A DNA stretch of 64,000 nt from Ovis canadensis (lineage: Eukaryota > Chordata > Mammalia > Artiodactyla > Bovidae), in assembly GCF_042477335.2 (NCBI RefSeq), contig NC_091256.1:38098001-38162000 (forward strand). Reading direction: 5' to 3'. Below the pieces are notes generated by a model. It had not been told where the DNA came from. It searched no databases and worked only from the letters and a program-made list of their open reading frames with translations. Positions 54,861 to 64,000 of the stretch are shown in pieces. Every line of letters starts with the position of its first letter. Within the stretch, counting starts at the first letter, position 1. A program made the translations under genes and the position numbers.

Positions 54861-55359
54861 AAATGTACCATCTAAGGTAGAATGGAAAGTCGGGCAGGGT
54901 CTGTACCCCTGGCTGAGAAGTTAGCTGTCTTTGTTATGCTCTAACAAGGCACCTAGCTAAATTGTTGCCCATTCTTTCTTGGAACTCAGAGCATGTGTCA
55001 TTTGAGACTGGAATCATTAAAGTCCTTGTAGAATGTCTTAGCCTGTGGAATGTGTTGGCTGCTTCTTAAAGTGCTCAGTGAGTTTTTTTATGAGAAAGAG
55101 ACAAGTTTCTTTCAAAGTTGGTCCATCTAGAAGTAGAAAAAGAGGAAAAACATGTCGACAAAAAAGGTCTTTTCTGCCTTTCGTAACTGAGAGCCAGGTG
55201 AAGTTTTACCTTGTAAGAGTGGAAGAGGTGAGTTCTCTGCCTTATGATGAAGTTTGTCCCAGCAAAAGCAGGCAGATGAGAAACAGAGGAGAAGACAAAC
55301 CAGGAAGGAGCCTGAGCTTGACTGCAGCTCATCCTCATGGTCGTCAAAAGGCATCACGG
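54861..55359. other. non-repeat DNA, one 135-codon frame
   Basis: A plus-strand frame (55045-55452) is open for 135 codons, basic and Ser-rich, without a known domain. It runs into L1 sequence at its end, so I treat it as chance. Confidence 0.35.
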
Positions 55360-56215
55360 TGGAGCGAAAATACAAGCCACAGGACGGGAGAAGACATTAC
55401 AGCACATATTACTGACAAAGAGCTCATATCTGGAGCTCCTATAAGCAAATAAGAGACAAACCAACAGAAAAGTCGGCAGGATTGATCAACAGGCCTTCAC
55501 AAAAGGGACTATCCAAATAAATATGAGAAAATGCTCAACCTCATCTGTCATGAGAGAAATGCAATGAAAACAAATAGGAGATCCCACTATAGGTTCTGCC
55601 AGAACAGCTAAAATAAAGAAGACAGATCATACCCATGTTGTTGAGGAACTTTTGGAGCCCACAGACACTTCTGGTAGGAATGTAAATAGGTGGTTTGGAA
55701 AAGCGTGGTAGTATCCATTAGAATTGAATGTGTGCGTAGCTTATTACCAAACAGTTCCACTCCTAGATATATGAGTGCATATCTACCAAAAGGTGCAACA
55801 ATATTCTTAGCAGCATTGTTTGTAATGGTCCCAAACCGGAAAACTTTCAACGCCTATCAACAGCGAATGGGTAAATAATTGCAACGAACTCTATGGTCCA
55901 ATGAACACGATCACACTATTGCCAGCGTCACCAGGAGGACTAAATCTGGTAGATATAATTTTGAGTGAAGAAGCTTGACATAACACATCCTGTAGGGTTC
56001 TGCTTTGAAATAAGCAGAAACAACCTACGGCGTTAGAAATGAGGTAAATGGAGACCCTGGGAAAATGGGAGGAGGTCTGATTGGGAAGGCACACAAGGGG
56101 CTTCCGAGAGCCCTGATGTCCTATTTCTTGACCTGGCATTGGTTACACTGATGTGCTCACTTTATGATCATTCATGTGTGATTTCAGCATTTCTCTGTCA
56201 ATAACATTTAAAAAA
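55360..56215 (+). mobile_element. old L1 3' end (ORF2 C-terminus and 3' UTR)
   Basis: Sense-strand L1M-type text: agagctcatatctggagctcctataagc, gagaaaatgctcaacctcatctgtcatgagagaaatgcaatg, ttgttgaggaacttttgg, caaacagttccactcctagatatatg, atcaacagcgaatgggtaaataattg, ending near an A-rich tail at 56208-56215. Confidence 0.8.
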
Positions 56216-56602
56216 ATCTTCTAATCATAGGCTATGGAAGAAGAGAGATGGTTGTGAGAGTGCAAATCAGTGATTCATTAAAATAATAATTACCCCCTGG
56301 CTGCTGGTTGAGAGGCAGCTTTGCTGAACCTTCCCTTTCCAGGCTCTGGTTTGGAATTTCACTGATGCAGAGGAGAAAGTGGAGGCCATTAAGCTGAGAA
56401 GGAGGGAGAGCCCTCAAGCTGCTGCTAAGAAACCAAACTCCCAGGCCAGAGTTTAGATTAAGGACAATATCTCTTGCTTTGGTTAATATTCCATGAAATG
56501 ACCAAATGCAAATGGAAAGAGTAGGAAGTAGTGAGCTTCTGAGGGATTTCTTTTGCTGGAGAAATCTCAGCATGGCCAAAGGGGCTTGTGATTGCTCAGC
56601 CC
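56216..56602. other. non-repeat DNA
   Basis: Nothing recognised. Confidence 0.4.
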
Positions 56603-56735
56603 TGCTGCTGCTAAGTCTCTTCAGTCGTGTCTGACTCTGTGTGACCCCAGAGCCAACAGCCCACCAGGCTCCTCTGTCCCTGGGATTCTCCAGGCAAGAA
56701 TACTAGAGTGGGTTGCCATTTCCTTCTCCCTGAGG
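56603..56735 (-). mobile_element. BOV-A monomer SINE
   Basis: ctgctgctgctaagtctcttcagtcgtgtc, ccaccaggctcctctgtccctgggattctcc, gggttgccatttccttctccc. One A-unit, minus strand. Confidence 0.9.
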
Positions 56736-58825
56736 CAAGCCCAAATTCTGCAACCGGCACCATCTGGAAGTGAGTCTTCCCCAGTGTCTCTCCTCAGATG
56801 GGAATGGGGACACCGGGCAGAGGAGATTGTCTCAGAGCAGAACTGGGGTTGTCAGATGGGCTGGCAAGGACCCCGATCACTGCTAGCCCACGAGTCCTTA
56901 CTGTTTTTGTCCAGCAGAGCACAGTAAAGGCAGAGGGCTGCTCATCATGGCCTGTTTCCCCTTCTCATTTCCAAACAAGACATTTATTGTATTATCCTAT
57001 TTTCTTTTCACTGTTTACAAGAACACTGCTGTATATGTTGGGAATGTTTATGTCTGTCATTTAGTCTGAAGGATGTCAGACTCTAGGTGCTATATCCAGA
57101 CCTCATTGAGAGGAATCCACATGACTTAGAGATCCTGGTCTTGGACCTGGGTATCAAAATGGCATAATTTGGATTCTTTATGACTGGAGAGGGTGTGATT
57201 TAATTTTTAGATGCATGTGGTTTGGTTACATTACATTATGGATAGAGATTATATTATATAGAAAATAGATTATAGAAATTGTACAAATGGAAAGAAGGTT
57301 ATATAGGGATAATAAGAGGGTAGGGATGGACTGTAGGAAACATTTGTTATTTTTGCCTTCCTAGTTATCAATTTCCTCTTCCTAGGTAATAGCATGCTGA
57401 TATTCTTTTGAAGAACTGTCCTCTTCTCAATTCTCAGACCAGTGGTTTATCCTTGTCTCTTGACCACAGTGGTTGATTCAGAGACAGCCCCATCAGGGGG
57501 TCAGAGGTCGGGCTCAGCCATGAGATTCCATTTCGGAACTTTTGAGAATCTCCTGGGAGAGAGAAGTTTCCTTTGCACTGGTAGTGTTACAGTGATAGGA
57601 TGTGAGTTTGGAGCCATTGGAGGACTGTCCTGCATTGCATAAGAAGTGTCTGCCTAAATGTAGCCAGTAGAGATGAAACCAGGGCAGGAGATGGAGAGAG
57701 GCCAAGTTCGATGTCCTCAATCAAGCTCTGATGACAATTACTCTCCTGTACCCTTTCACTGTGTGAGCCACAAATATGAGATACTTTGCCTGCGACCGTG
57801 TGATTCAGTTTCTGAAACTTGTAACTGAAAATCCTGTAGTCATGATCAGCTATGGGAAATGCATAAACACCTCCATATGCTTTGAGTTTGTTTGGTGCTC
57901 TGCGCCCTTTGTTAACTGAAAGGGAGGAGAGTGACTTTTACTGAAACAGCTATCTTTCAGGAATTAACGCAGTAAAAGGAAGACTTAGTTGAATATGTTC
58001 CTCTGTTTCTTTGGTTTGGCATCCAAGGCCTGAGAGGACTTGCACTTCAGCGTGTCACTGGCATACTGCTTGGTACTATGAACCACCCTTCTCCCCTCCT
58101 CCCAGGTGAATGACATCCGGCCCCCCACAGTCTGGGTCCCCATCCTGAACTTCAGCTGAGACAGTCCATCGGGGCATGCGTGTCACAATGATGGTGGCAT
58201 GTTCTGCCCCACACATGCATGTGCGACAGCAGCATGTTCCACACATGTTGGGGGATGGAGGGCTGTAGGTTTGCCAGCCACGACCATGAAACCTAGGATG
58301 ACATGAGATAATGGCAAGACTAGTGGTGCTCAAGGTTAGGGTTCTGTGGGCTAATGCACAAGGGCTAAACAGTGGGACTAAAGAGTGAGGGCTCCAAGGG
58401 CAGTGAGTGGAAGGAGCCAAAGGCCAAGTAGAAGAGGTACCAAAATTAGGAGCCCGGAAGCAGAGAACAAGAGTCAGGAACCAGCAAGACTGAGAAGACA
58501 GGAGGCAGGGCTTCTCCGAGGAGACACTGGGCAGGCTGGCCATGTCCTAGGGGATGGTGTTCGTGTTGCTCAAGGCTACTGTGAAGGGTCTCCCTGAGCT
58601 CCATGCTAAGGTATCTACTAAGAGGCCTGGAGGGCACTTAGGTGTCCCTCTGTCTCTGCTTCAGCTGAGGGGCTCATGTCTGACCCTACAGGTCAGAGGG
58701 GAGGCACAGCAGATTCATCTGACAGTTACCTCTCCTGCATTTTCTATTAAGAATTTTGTTTCTTCAGACTATACCCTGATAGAAATTGAAAGGTTTAAAC
58801 TTAAAAAAAATTTTTTTCGTGTCTT
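56736..58825. other. non-repeat DNA, no gene recognised
   Basis: About 2.1 kb with no exon recognised. 57450-57720 (tcctgggagagagaagtttcc..., gaggtggagagagg-like) may be an old dispersed repeat. A 155-codon minus-strand frame (58543-58076) is Pro/Ser/Cys-rich, shows no domain, and is probably chance. Confidence 0.4.
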
Positions 58826-59075
58826 CAAATAAGCTTATTTACAAAATAGAAATAGACCCACAGACATAGAAAACAAACTTATGATTACAGAAGGGGAAAG
58901 CAGGGGAGGCATAAATTAGGATGACTTGAAATACACACACACACACACACACGTATATACAAAATAGGTCCAACAAGGTCCTAGTGTTTAGCACGGGAAA
59001 CTATACTCAATAATTTATAATAACCTGTAAGGATTAGTATGAAAAATAATGTATATATATATATAATTTATATAT
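58826..59075 (+). mobile_element. L1 3' UTR fragment with internal CA and TA simple repeats
   Basis: gcttatttacaaaatagaaatagacccacagacatagaaaacaaacttatgattac, ggtccaacaaggtcctagtgtttagcac, aactatactcaataatttataataacc. An (AC)10 run at 58933-58952 and a TA run at 59049-59075 lie inside. Confidence 0.85.
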
Positions 59076-59078
59076 ATT

Positions 59079-59146
59079 GGGTGGCTCACACAGTAAAGAG
59101 ATCCCCTGGAGAAGGGAATGGCTACCCACTCCAGTATTCTTTGTCT
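59079..59146 (+). mobile_element. Bov-tA fragment with internal deletion
   Basis: ttgggtggctcacacagtaaagag joins directly to atcccctggagaagggaatggctacccactccagtattct. The middle of the head is missing and the A-unit stops early. Confidence 0.8.
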
Positions 59147-59702
59147 TTTTAGAAAGTATCCATATGCATAAATTAATGGATACTATATTTAAAAGGCAGC
59201 AGCACTCTTCTCATGCCTATTTCTTCTTTCTCTCATAATATGCAGCAGCAGGTAGAAAGATCTCTCGAAGGTTGCCCCAGTGCCCACGGGAGTGGATGTT
59301 CTGGTAAGCCTGGGGCTCTGCTGATGGGGGCCTGGCCATGCGGCGGCGGTGCTGGCCCCGGCTCAGTCGCCTTTGTACCGCTTGTTAGTGATCTGGTTGG
59401 TGGTGGTCAGGTACAGACAGAAGCACAGGTAGCTCCCCAGAAGGAAGCTCAGCACCACGACAAAGCCCACCAGGAAGAGGATCCTTGGGAAGGTCAGGAA
59501 CAGGTACTGAATAAGGAAGACAGGGTCAACAACCTACAAGTGTCAGAGGTCATCGATGTAAGTCTCCAGGTACAAGTCTGACATCACCACCAGCTGGACC
59601 AGGTGCTCACCACGGCCATGGTGGCCGCCAAGACTGTCAACGTCAAGAGGTAGGAGAGGAAATACCGGGTGTTCCAGGCCCCGATGCAGTTTTTCACTCA
59701 TG

Positions 59703-59772
59703 CATTGCTGCTGCTAAGTCACTTCAGTCGTGTCCGACTCTGTGCGACCCTATAGACGGCAGCCCACCGGTG
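59703..59772 (-). mobile_element. BOV-A SINE fragment inside the ZDHHC4 pseudogene
   Basis: gcattgctgctgctaagtcacttcagtcgtgtccgac...cagcccacc: about 65 bp of a SINE 3' part. No duplication is visible and a few codons of the DHHC core are missing at the junction, so insertion came with a small deletion or was followed by one. Confidence 0.85.
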
Positions 59773-60088
59773 ACGGTCAAACTGGTGCACACACCGGTTA
59801 CACACCCAGTGCTTGGACCGCGCTGGTTTCCTGAACTCACAAGTAGGGCACCTCCTGTTCTTTGGGAGCATCACTTCATCGGATGCATAAACTTAAAGGA
59901 ACAGTAATTTGTTTGCTTTTGTTATGGTACCAGGGTTGGTTACACAACTAAGGGCAAAACAAAAACAAAAAACAGCTTCACAATCAGCAGTAGATAAGGC
60001 AGAAAAATGTAATACAAAGAGATCTCCAGCTCTTGACAGAGGCTGGATATTTCCCAGGTATATTTGGTATAAACCATCCCTTGCAAGA

Positions 60089-60304
60089 CCGGCCTTCCCT
60101 TGTAGCTCAGTCGGTAAAGAATTTGCCTGCGGTGCAGGAGACCCGGGTTCGATCCCTGGGTTGGGAAGATCCCCTGGAGAAGGAAATGGCAACCCACTCC
60201 AGTATCCTTGCCTGGAAAATCTCATGGACAGAAGAACCTGGTGGACTGCAGTCCATGGGGTCGCAAAGAGTCGGGCACGACTGAGCGACTAACACACACA
60301 CACA
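60089..60304 (+). mobile_element. Bov-tA type SINE inside the ZDHHC4 pseudogene
   Basis: Full-length: head cggccttcccttgtagctcag, gggttcgatccctgggttggg, cgggcacgactgagcgactaac, and a (CA)n tail. CATCCCTTGCAAGA at 60075-60088 and 60305-60318 is an exact 14-bp duplication of pseudogene sequence. Confidence 0.97.
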
Positions 60305-60758
60305 CATCCCTTGCAAGATGAGATGCAGGATAACGGAGGTGTAGTTTCTTGTACGGAAGAGGTAGTGGAGCACTCTTAGCATGGCTCTCTGAAGACATTC
60401 AGGAATTACATGTGAAAATATTTGTGCTCCTCAGCTGATTAGGCCTTGCAAGTAATGGATTTTTGAGCTAATGCAGATCATCACAAAACCAACCAGCACC
60501 AAAGCCAGGCAGAGCAAGAAGAGAACCAGAGAGTCCATCCTGGGGATGTTTCTTTTGTCTGGATAGCTTTCAGCCAGCAACTCTGGCGTTCCTCCTCCAA
60601 ACATTCATGGAGAACTCAAATGACATCTCCTCTTGCGCAGTGCCGTGCGCCTGGCACAACAGGTAACACCCAAAGTTTTCCCCTAGGGGGCTGGATCTGG
60701 TGCCAGGATCGGTCAACAACCAGCTGCCTCGGGCTGGCACCTCCAGGGCGCATCCCCA

Positions 60759-60875
60759 GACCCACTCCAGTATTCTTGCCTGGAGAATTCTATGGACAGA
60801 GGAGACTGGTGGGCTACAGTGCATGGGATCACAAAGAATCAGACACGACTCAGTGACTTTCACTCATTTACTCCC
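60759..60875 (+). mobile_element. Bov-tA/BOV-A 3' half
   Basis: cccactccagtattcttgcctggagaattctatgg...gacacgactcagtgactttcac. Only the A-unit; it abuts the 5' end of the ZDHHC4 pseudogene. Confidence 0.88.
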
Positions 60876-60892
60876 TCCCTCATATATAACTG

Positions 60893-61098
60893 GGCTTCCC
60901 TAGTGGCTCAGATGGTAAAGCGTCTGCTTGTAATGTGGGAGAACTGGGTTCGACCCCTGGGTTGGGAAGATCCCCTGGAGAAAGAAATGGCAACCCATTT
61001 CAGTACTCTTGCCTGGAAAGTTTCATGGACGTAGGAGCCTGGTAGGCTACAGTCCATGGGGTCGCAAAGAGTCGGACATGACTGAGCAACTGAACAAA
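60893..61098 (+). mobile_element. Bov-tA type SINE
   Basis: gggcttccctagtggctcagatggtaaagcg, gggttcgacccctgggttggg, ggggtcgcaaagagtcggac, gactgagcaactgaac. Close to consensus, so probably young. Confidence 0.95.
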
Positions 61099-61099
61099 G

Positions 61100-61335
61100 T
61101 TGATTTACAATGTTTGAGGTGTATAGCAAAGTGAATCACATATTCTTTTTCAGATTTTTTTCCATTATAGGTTATTACAAGATATTGAATATAGTTCCCT
61201 GTGCTGTACAGTAGGTCCTCGTTTATTTTATATATAGTAGTGTGTATCTGTTAATTCCAAATTTCCAATTTGTCCCTCCTCTCACCTTCCCCTTTGGTAA
61301 CCATATGTTTATTTTTGATGTATGTGAGAGTAGGA
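61100..61335 (-). mobile_element. L1 3' UTR fragment
   Basis: gttgatttacaatgtttgaggtg, tccattataggttattacaagatattgaatatagttccctgtgctg, gtgtgtatctgttaattcc. Minus strand. Confidence 0.85.
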
Positions 61336-61416
61336 CCTCATCTTAGCTCTATTATACCTGCAAAGATCCTATTTCCTCGTAAGATCACATTTTCAGGTAC
61401 TGGGTACAGTTCCCTT

Positions 61417-61629
61417 TGGGCTTCTCAGGTGGCTCAGTGGTAAAGAATCCGTCTGCTAGTGCAGTAGATCTGCGTTTGATCCTTGGGTCAGAAAGATCCC
61501 CTGGAGAAAGAAATGGCCCCCTGCTCTAGTGATGTTGCCTGGGAAATCCCACGGACAAAGGAGCCTGGAGGGCTGCAGTCCATGGGGTCCCTAAAAGAGT
61601 CAGACACGACTGAGCAACTAATCAGCATG
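61417..61629 (+). mobile_element. Bov-tA type SINE
   Basis: gggcttctcaggtggctcagtggtaaagaatccg, gatccttgggtcagaaag, gacacgactgagcaactaatc. GTTCCCTT at 61409-61416 and 61630-61637 is a probable short duplication. Confidence 0.92.
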
Positions 61630-62519
61630 GTTCCCTTACAGGTCCTGGTGCAGTTGGAACGTCAGCATTATCTTTTTGGGAGACACAGTTGAACCTGCTG
61701 TTTGCAATGCCTGCTAAGCAAATAGTCAGTGACTAAATTATTTGCTGAAGAAATAAATAAAATGAATGACATGATTGGATATAAGATGTGCACGTGGTTT
61801 TTTGAGACTACTGTGGATCTGAAATGCTGGGTAGAGGAGTTTGGACAATGCTCTAGGGTGGTAAAGCTTGTTGAGAAACACTGAGTTGATTTTATAGGGT
61901 CAAGCAAGGGAGACTTGTAGCTTATAGCTTGAGGTTTAAAAATTCTAGATTTTCAGTCTATCTAAAGATGTCACCAGACTTTTGTCCCTTGATTCTATTA
62001 AAAAAAAAAAACAAACTGTTAAAAATACCAGTTGCCAGCTTGGAACACCCAAGCAGCAAGTCTGTGGACTCAGAACAGAGATTCTTTTTCTCGAGTTAGT
62101 GTTTTTGAAAGAAGCAGTAATGGACTCAAAAACGTTAAGGAAAATAAACATGTTAAGACCAGTGCAAACGTGGTATCATTTTCTATAATGGAAGAGTCTA
62201 AATATAGCCCTATGATTATAGATCATCACCATAGACAGCGTATCCCCCTCGAGCTTCCTCAAGTCTTTCACAAACATGACCTATTACATTTCTCACCTTT
62301 TCACGCCTTCATTAGAGGGGCTGATATTTTGGCTCACAAGTCGGACTGAATTTGCAGCGAACAAGTCCAGGCGGCTGGTGTCTTCTTAAGTCCCCCATGC
62401 TGAGCCCTATAGGCAGGCACAGGTGCTGTGTTGGCAGGTACTAATCAGCTGTAGGCAGCATGCCTTGCAGCTTTGGTCTCTTTAGAAATGTGAAGCAGTC
62501 ATATACTTCTGAACCCATC
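61630..62519. other. non-repeat DNA, no gene recognised
   Basis: A 105-codon plus frame (62032-62349) carries HHHRQRIP and other polar text without a known domain. An A12 run lies at about 61999-62010. 61690-61780 may be an old MIR/L2 tail. Confidence 0.4.
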
Positions 62520-62998
62520 TGCTATGGGTTGAATTGTGTCCCCTAAAAAGACATGTTGAAATCTTCACCCCTAGGACCTCAGAATGGGACCTTATTTGGA
62601 TATCAGATCTTTGTAGATGTAATCAAGTTAACATGAAGCCATTACGGTGGGCCATAATTCAACTTGACTCATGTCCTTATGGAAGAGGGGAATTTTGACC
62701 GGGACTAAATGAGGAAAAGGCCACGTGAAGGTGGAGACATACAGGAGCAGGCCACGTGATGACACATGCAGAGACTGAAGGGCTCCAGCTCAAGCCAAGG
62801 GAAACCAAGGATCCTCAACAATTCCTGAGCCTGGAAGAAGCAAGGAAGGGTTCTCCCCTTCCTTTTGAGGAAGCATGGCCCTGCTGACACCTTGATTTTG
62901 GACTTCTAGCTTCCAGAACTGTGACAGAATGAATTGCTATTGGTTTAAACCACCTAGTTTGTAGTCCTTTATCATGGCAGCCCTAGGAAATGAAAACA
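62520..62998 (+). mobile_element. MaLR/ERVL-type LTR
   Basis: It begins tgctatgggttgaattgtgtcccc and contains ggaccttatttggatatcag, gtagatgtaatcaagttaac, atggccctgctgacaccttgattttgg and ttccagaactgtgacagaatgaattgc. It ends ctaggaaatgaaaaca. Old LTR; subfamily not assigned. Confidence 0.7.
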
Positions 62999-64000
62999 TT
63001 TTTTCTTTCTCCAGTGTTTATCTGCCTTGACATTAATTTCTCTAGGTCGTTGTACCCTGTTGGGTTAACTTAGCTAATTCTTTATTGCTAAGGTATTTGC
63101 AGCTGTTGCTAGCATTGTGGGGAGTGCATGGGGAGTTGCTGAGCACCACGTGCTCTGTGAAGGGACCCTATCTGGCGGGTCACCCTCAGGTGTGCTAACT
63201 GGGGAGAGTTTAATGAAGGGAAACACAAAGGTGGACAGGGCCAAGGAAACTAACAAGGATGACAAAGGATGACTCCTACTAACTGCAGTTCGTAATGGAA
63301 GGTGCCATTACCACCCCTTAACCTAAAGGAGTCAGGGAGGGACAGTCCCCAGTGCCAGGGATGGCAGTAGCTGTGGCTATAGGAGGTGGTTGTCTAACAC
63401 GATCTGCATGGCAGGGAGGGAACCAGGGGGATACACATCTGTTCATTCTCTTCTTCCATCCTCTGATACCTGTTTGCTTCACCCAACCAGAAGCTGGAGG
63501 GCAGCTGGCATGGAGCCTATAAAGGTCAGCTTTCCTGGGTTACAAAGAAGGGTGAAGCAGTTTAGATAGTGGGTTCTCAAGAAGAGATGGGGGCTGAGAC
63601 TGTGCAGAGATCATGCCAGATGGGGGCAGGGAGCCAGTTCTCCGCTGCCTACCCTTCCCCCAGCTTTGATTTGCTCGTCCAAGGATATGCCTGGTATAAA
63701 AGTCCCCATTTTGATCCTATTTGCATTTTGGTGGCACCTATTTTTATGTGAGAAATAGCTGTCTCTGAATGCTAAATTCTAATGCAATTTCTTTTAAAGC
63801 TCAAGGGCGATGGGGGCAGAGGCGGAGGGAGAGAAACCTAACAAAAATGAGACAGATAATGGTGGATTGTTAGCTCGGAAAAAAGGATTGCCAGAAGGAA
63901 AATACTGACCAGGGATGAGGTTAGAAAGAAAAAAAAAAATCATGTGCTAAGGGGAAGAAGGTGAGCTGGATTCCAGTTAATAGAGAAAATGAGCTAGAGA
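62999..64000. other. non-repeat DNA to window end
   Basis: No gene or young repeat recognised. An A-run lies at 63931-63940. TATA-like ggtataaaag (63692-63701) is isolated. Confidence 0.4.

Larger units (their letters stand above)
59150..60758 (-). pseudogene. ZDHHC4: ZDHHC4 processed pseudogene
   Basis: ZDHHC4 is a membrane palmitoyltransferase of the DHHC family. On the minus strand the copy reads, in protein order and without introns: start ATG at 60538-60536 (MDSLVLFLLCLALVLVGF), QRAMLRVLHYLFRTRNYT, TNPGTITKANKLLFL, a degraded CPTCEFRKPARSKH zinc region, then NCIGAWNTRYFLSYLLTLT, QYLFLTFPRI, LSFLLGSYL and the C-terminal NIHSRGHWGNLREIFLP. Breaks: TGA at 60433-60431 (an Arg CGA codon in the family), TGA and TAG codons after YIDDL, TGA for Trp in GDW, and frameshifts near 59610 and 59300. 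The DHHC core reads DRH with the catalytic Cys gone, exactly where a SINE piece sits (59703-59772). A second SINE is at 60089-60304. The flank to about 60758 is probably 5' UTR. Not functional as a protein. Confidence 0.88.

Noticed and set aside
58076..58543. 155-codon minus-strand frame rich in Pro, Ser and Cys
   Set aside because: Low-complexity composition without a recognisable domain or signal; no neighbouring exon or promoter.
1198..61629. tRNA genes at the heads of Bov-tA and CHR elements
   Set aside because: The heads are SINE promoters (A/B-box relics) fused to A-units; they lack intact cloverleaf structure.
1..64000. CRISPR arrays, operons, prophage or bacterial insertion sequences
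   Set aside because: The sequence is mammalian; no regularly spaced repeats or bacterial gene organisation occur.

Overview
This window is mammalian nuclear DNA from a ruminant, almost certainly a bovid (cattle, buffalo, sheep or goat group). The evidence is its repeats: BovB (RTE-clade) LINEs, Bov-tA and BOV-A2 SINEs made from BovB tails, CHR-type artiodactyl tRNA SINEs, and a BTLTR1-like ERV class II LTR. Older mammal-wide repeats (MIR, L2, L1, hAT/MER5, MaLR LTRs) lie beneath them. Repeat family names come from recognising consensus sequences, not from a database search.

I could not identify an exon of an ordinary multi-exon gene. The only full protein-coding frame is a processed, intronless copy of PPIA (cyclophilin A, CDS 14127-14621). 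It keeps 164 codons, the visible active-site residues, a 3' UTR with poly(A) signal, and a perfect 17-bp target-site duplication. A second gene copy, on the minus strand at about 59150-60758, is a broken processed copy of ZDHHC4. It carries stops and frameshifts, lacks the palmitoyltransferase DHHC core, and is split by two SINEs.

Layout: 0-14 kb is AT-rich DNA with L1, BovB, SINE, L2 and MIR pieces, two GT microsatellites and a poly(A)-only insertion. 14.0-14.9 kb is the PPIA retrocopy. 16.4-21.5 kb holds BovB pieces with reverse-transcriptase remnants and an L1 invaded by an ERV2 solo LTR and a SINE. 21.5-28 kb is L2, an ERVL-type LTR and a GC-rich, CpG-island-like segment (27.16-27.68 kb). 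28-45 kb holds a 1.35-kb BovB, hAT, MIR, MaLR and many SINEs. 44-49.8 kb holds an ERV1 LTR-leader fragment, a nearly full-length BovB (about 3.3 kb, minus) and another LTR. 49.8-64 kb holds MER5, L2, BOV-A2, a solo LTR with 4-bp duplication, L1 3' ends, the ZDHHC4 pseudogene and a terminal MaLR-type LTR.

The elements illustrate one process. LINE machinery (L1 and BovB) copied itself, SINEs and host mRNAs into the locus, often with readable target-site duplications, so the order of many nested insertions can be inferred. Nothing here looks like a new protein-based system. The most useful leads are the intact PPIA retrogene with a possible in-frame splice acceptor, two poly(A)-only insertions, the ZDHHC4 retrocopy, an LTR with a 95-bp U3 duplication, and the CpG-rich promoter-like segment.
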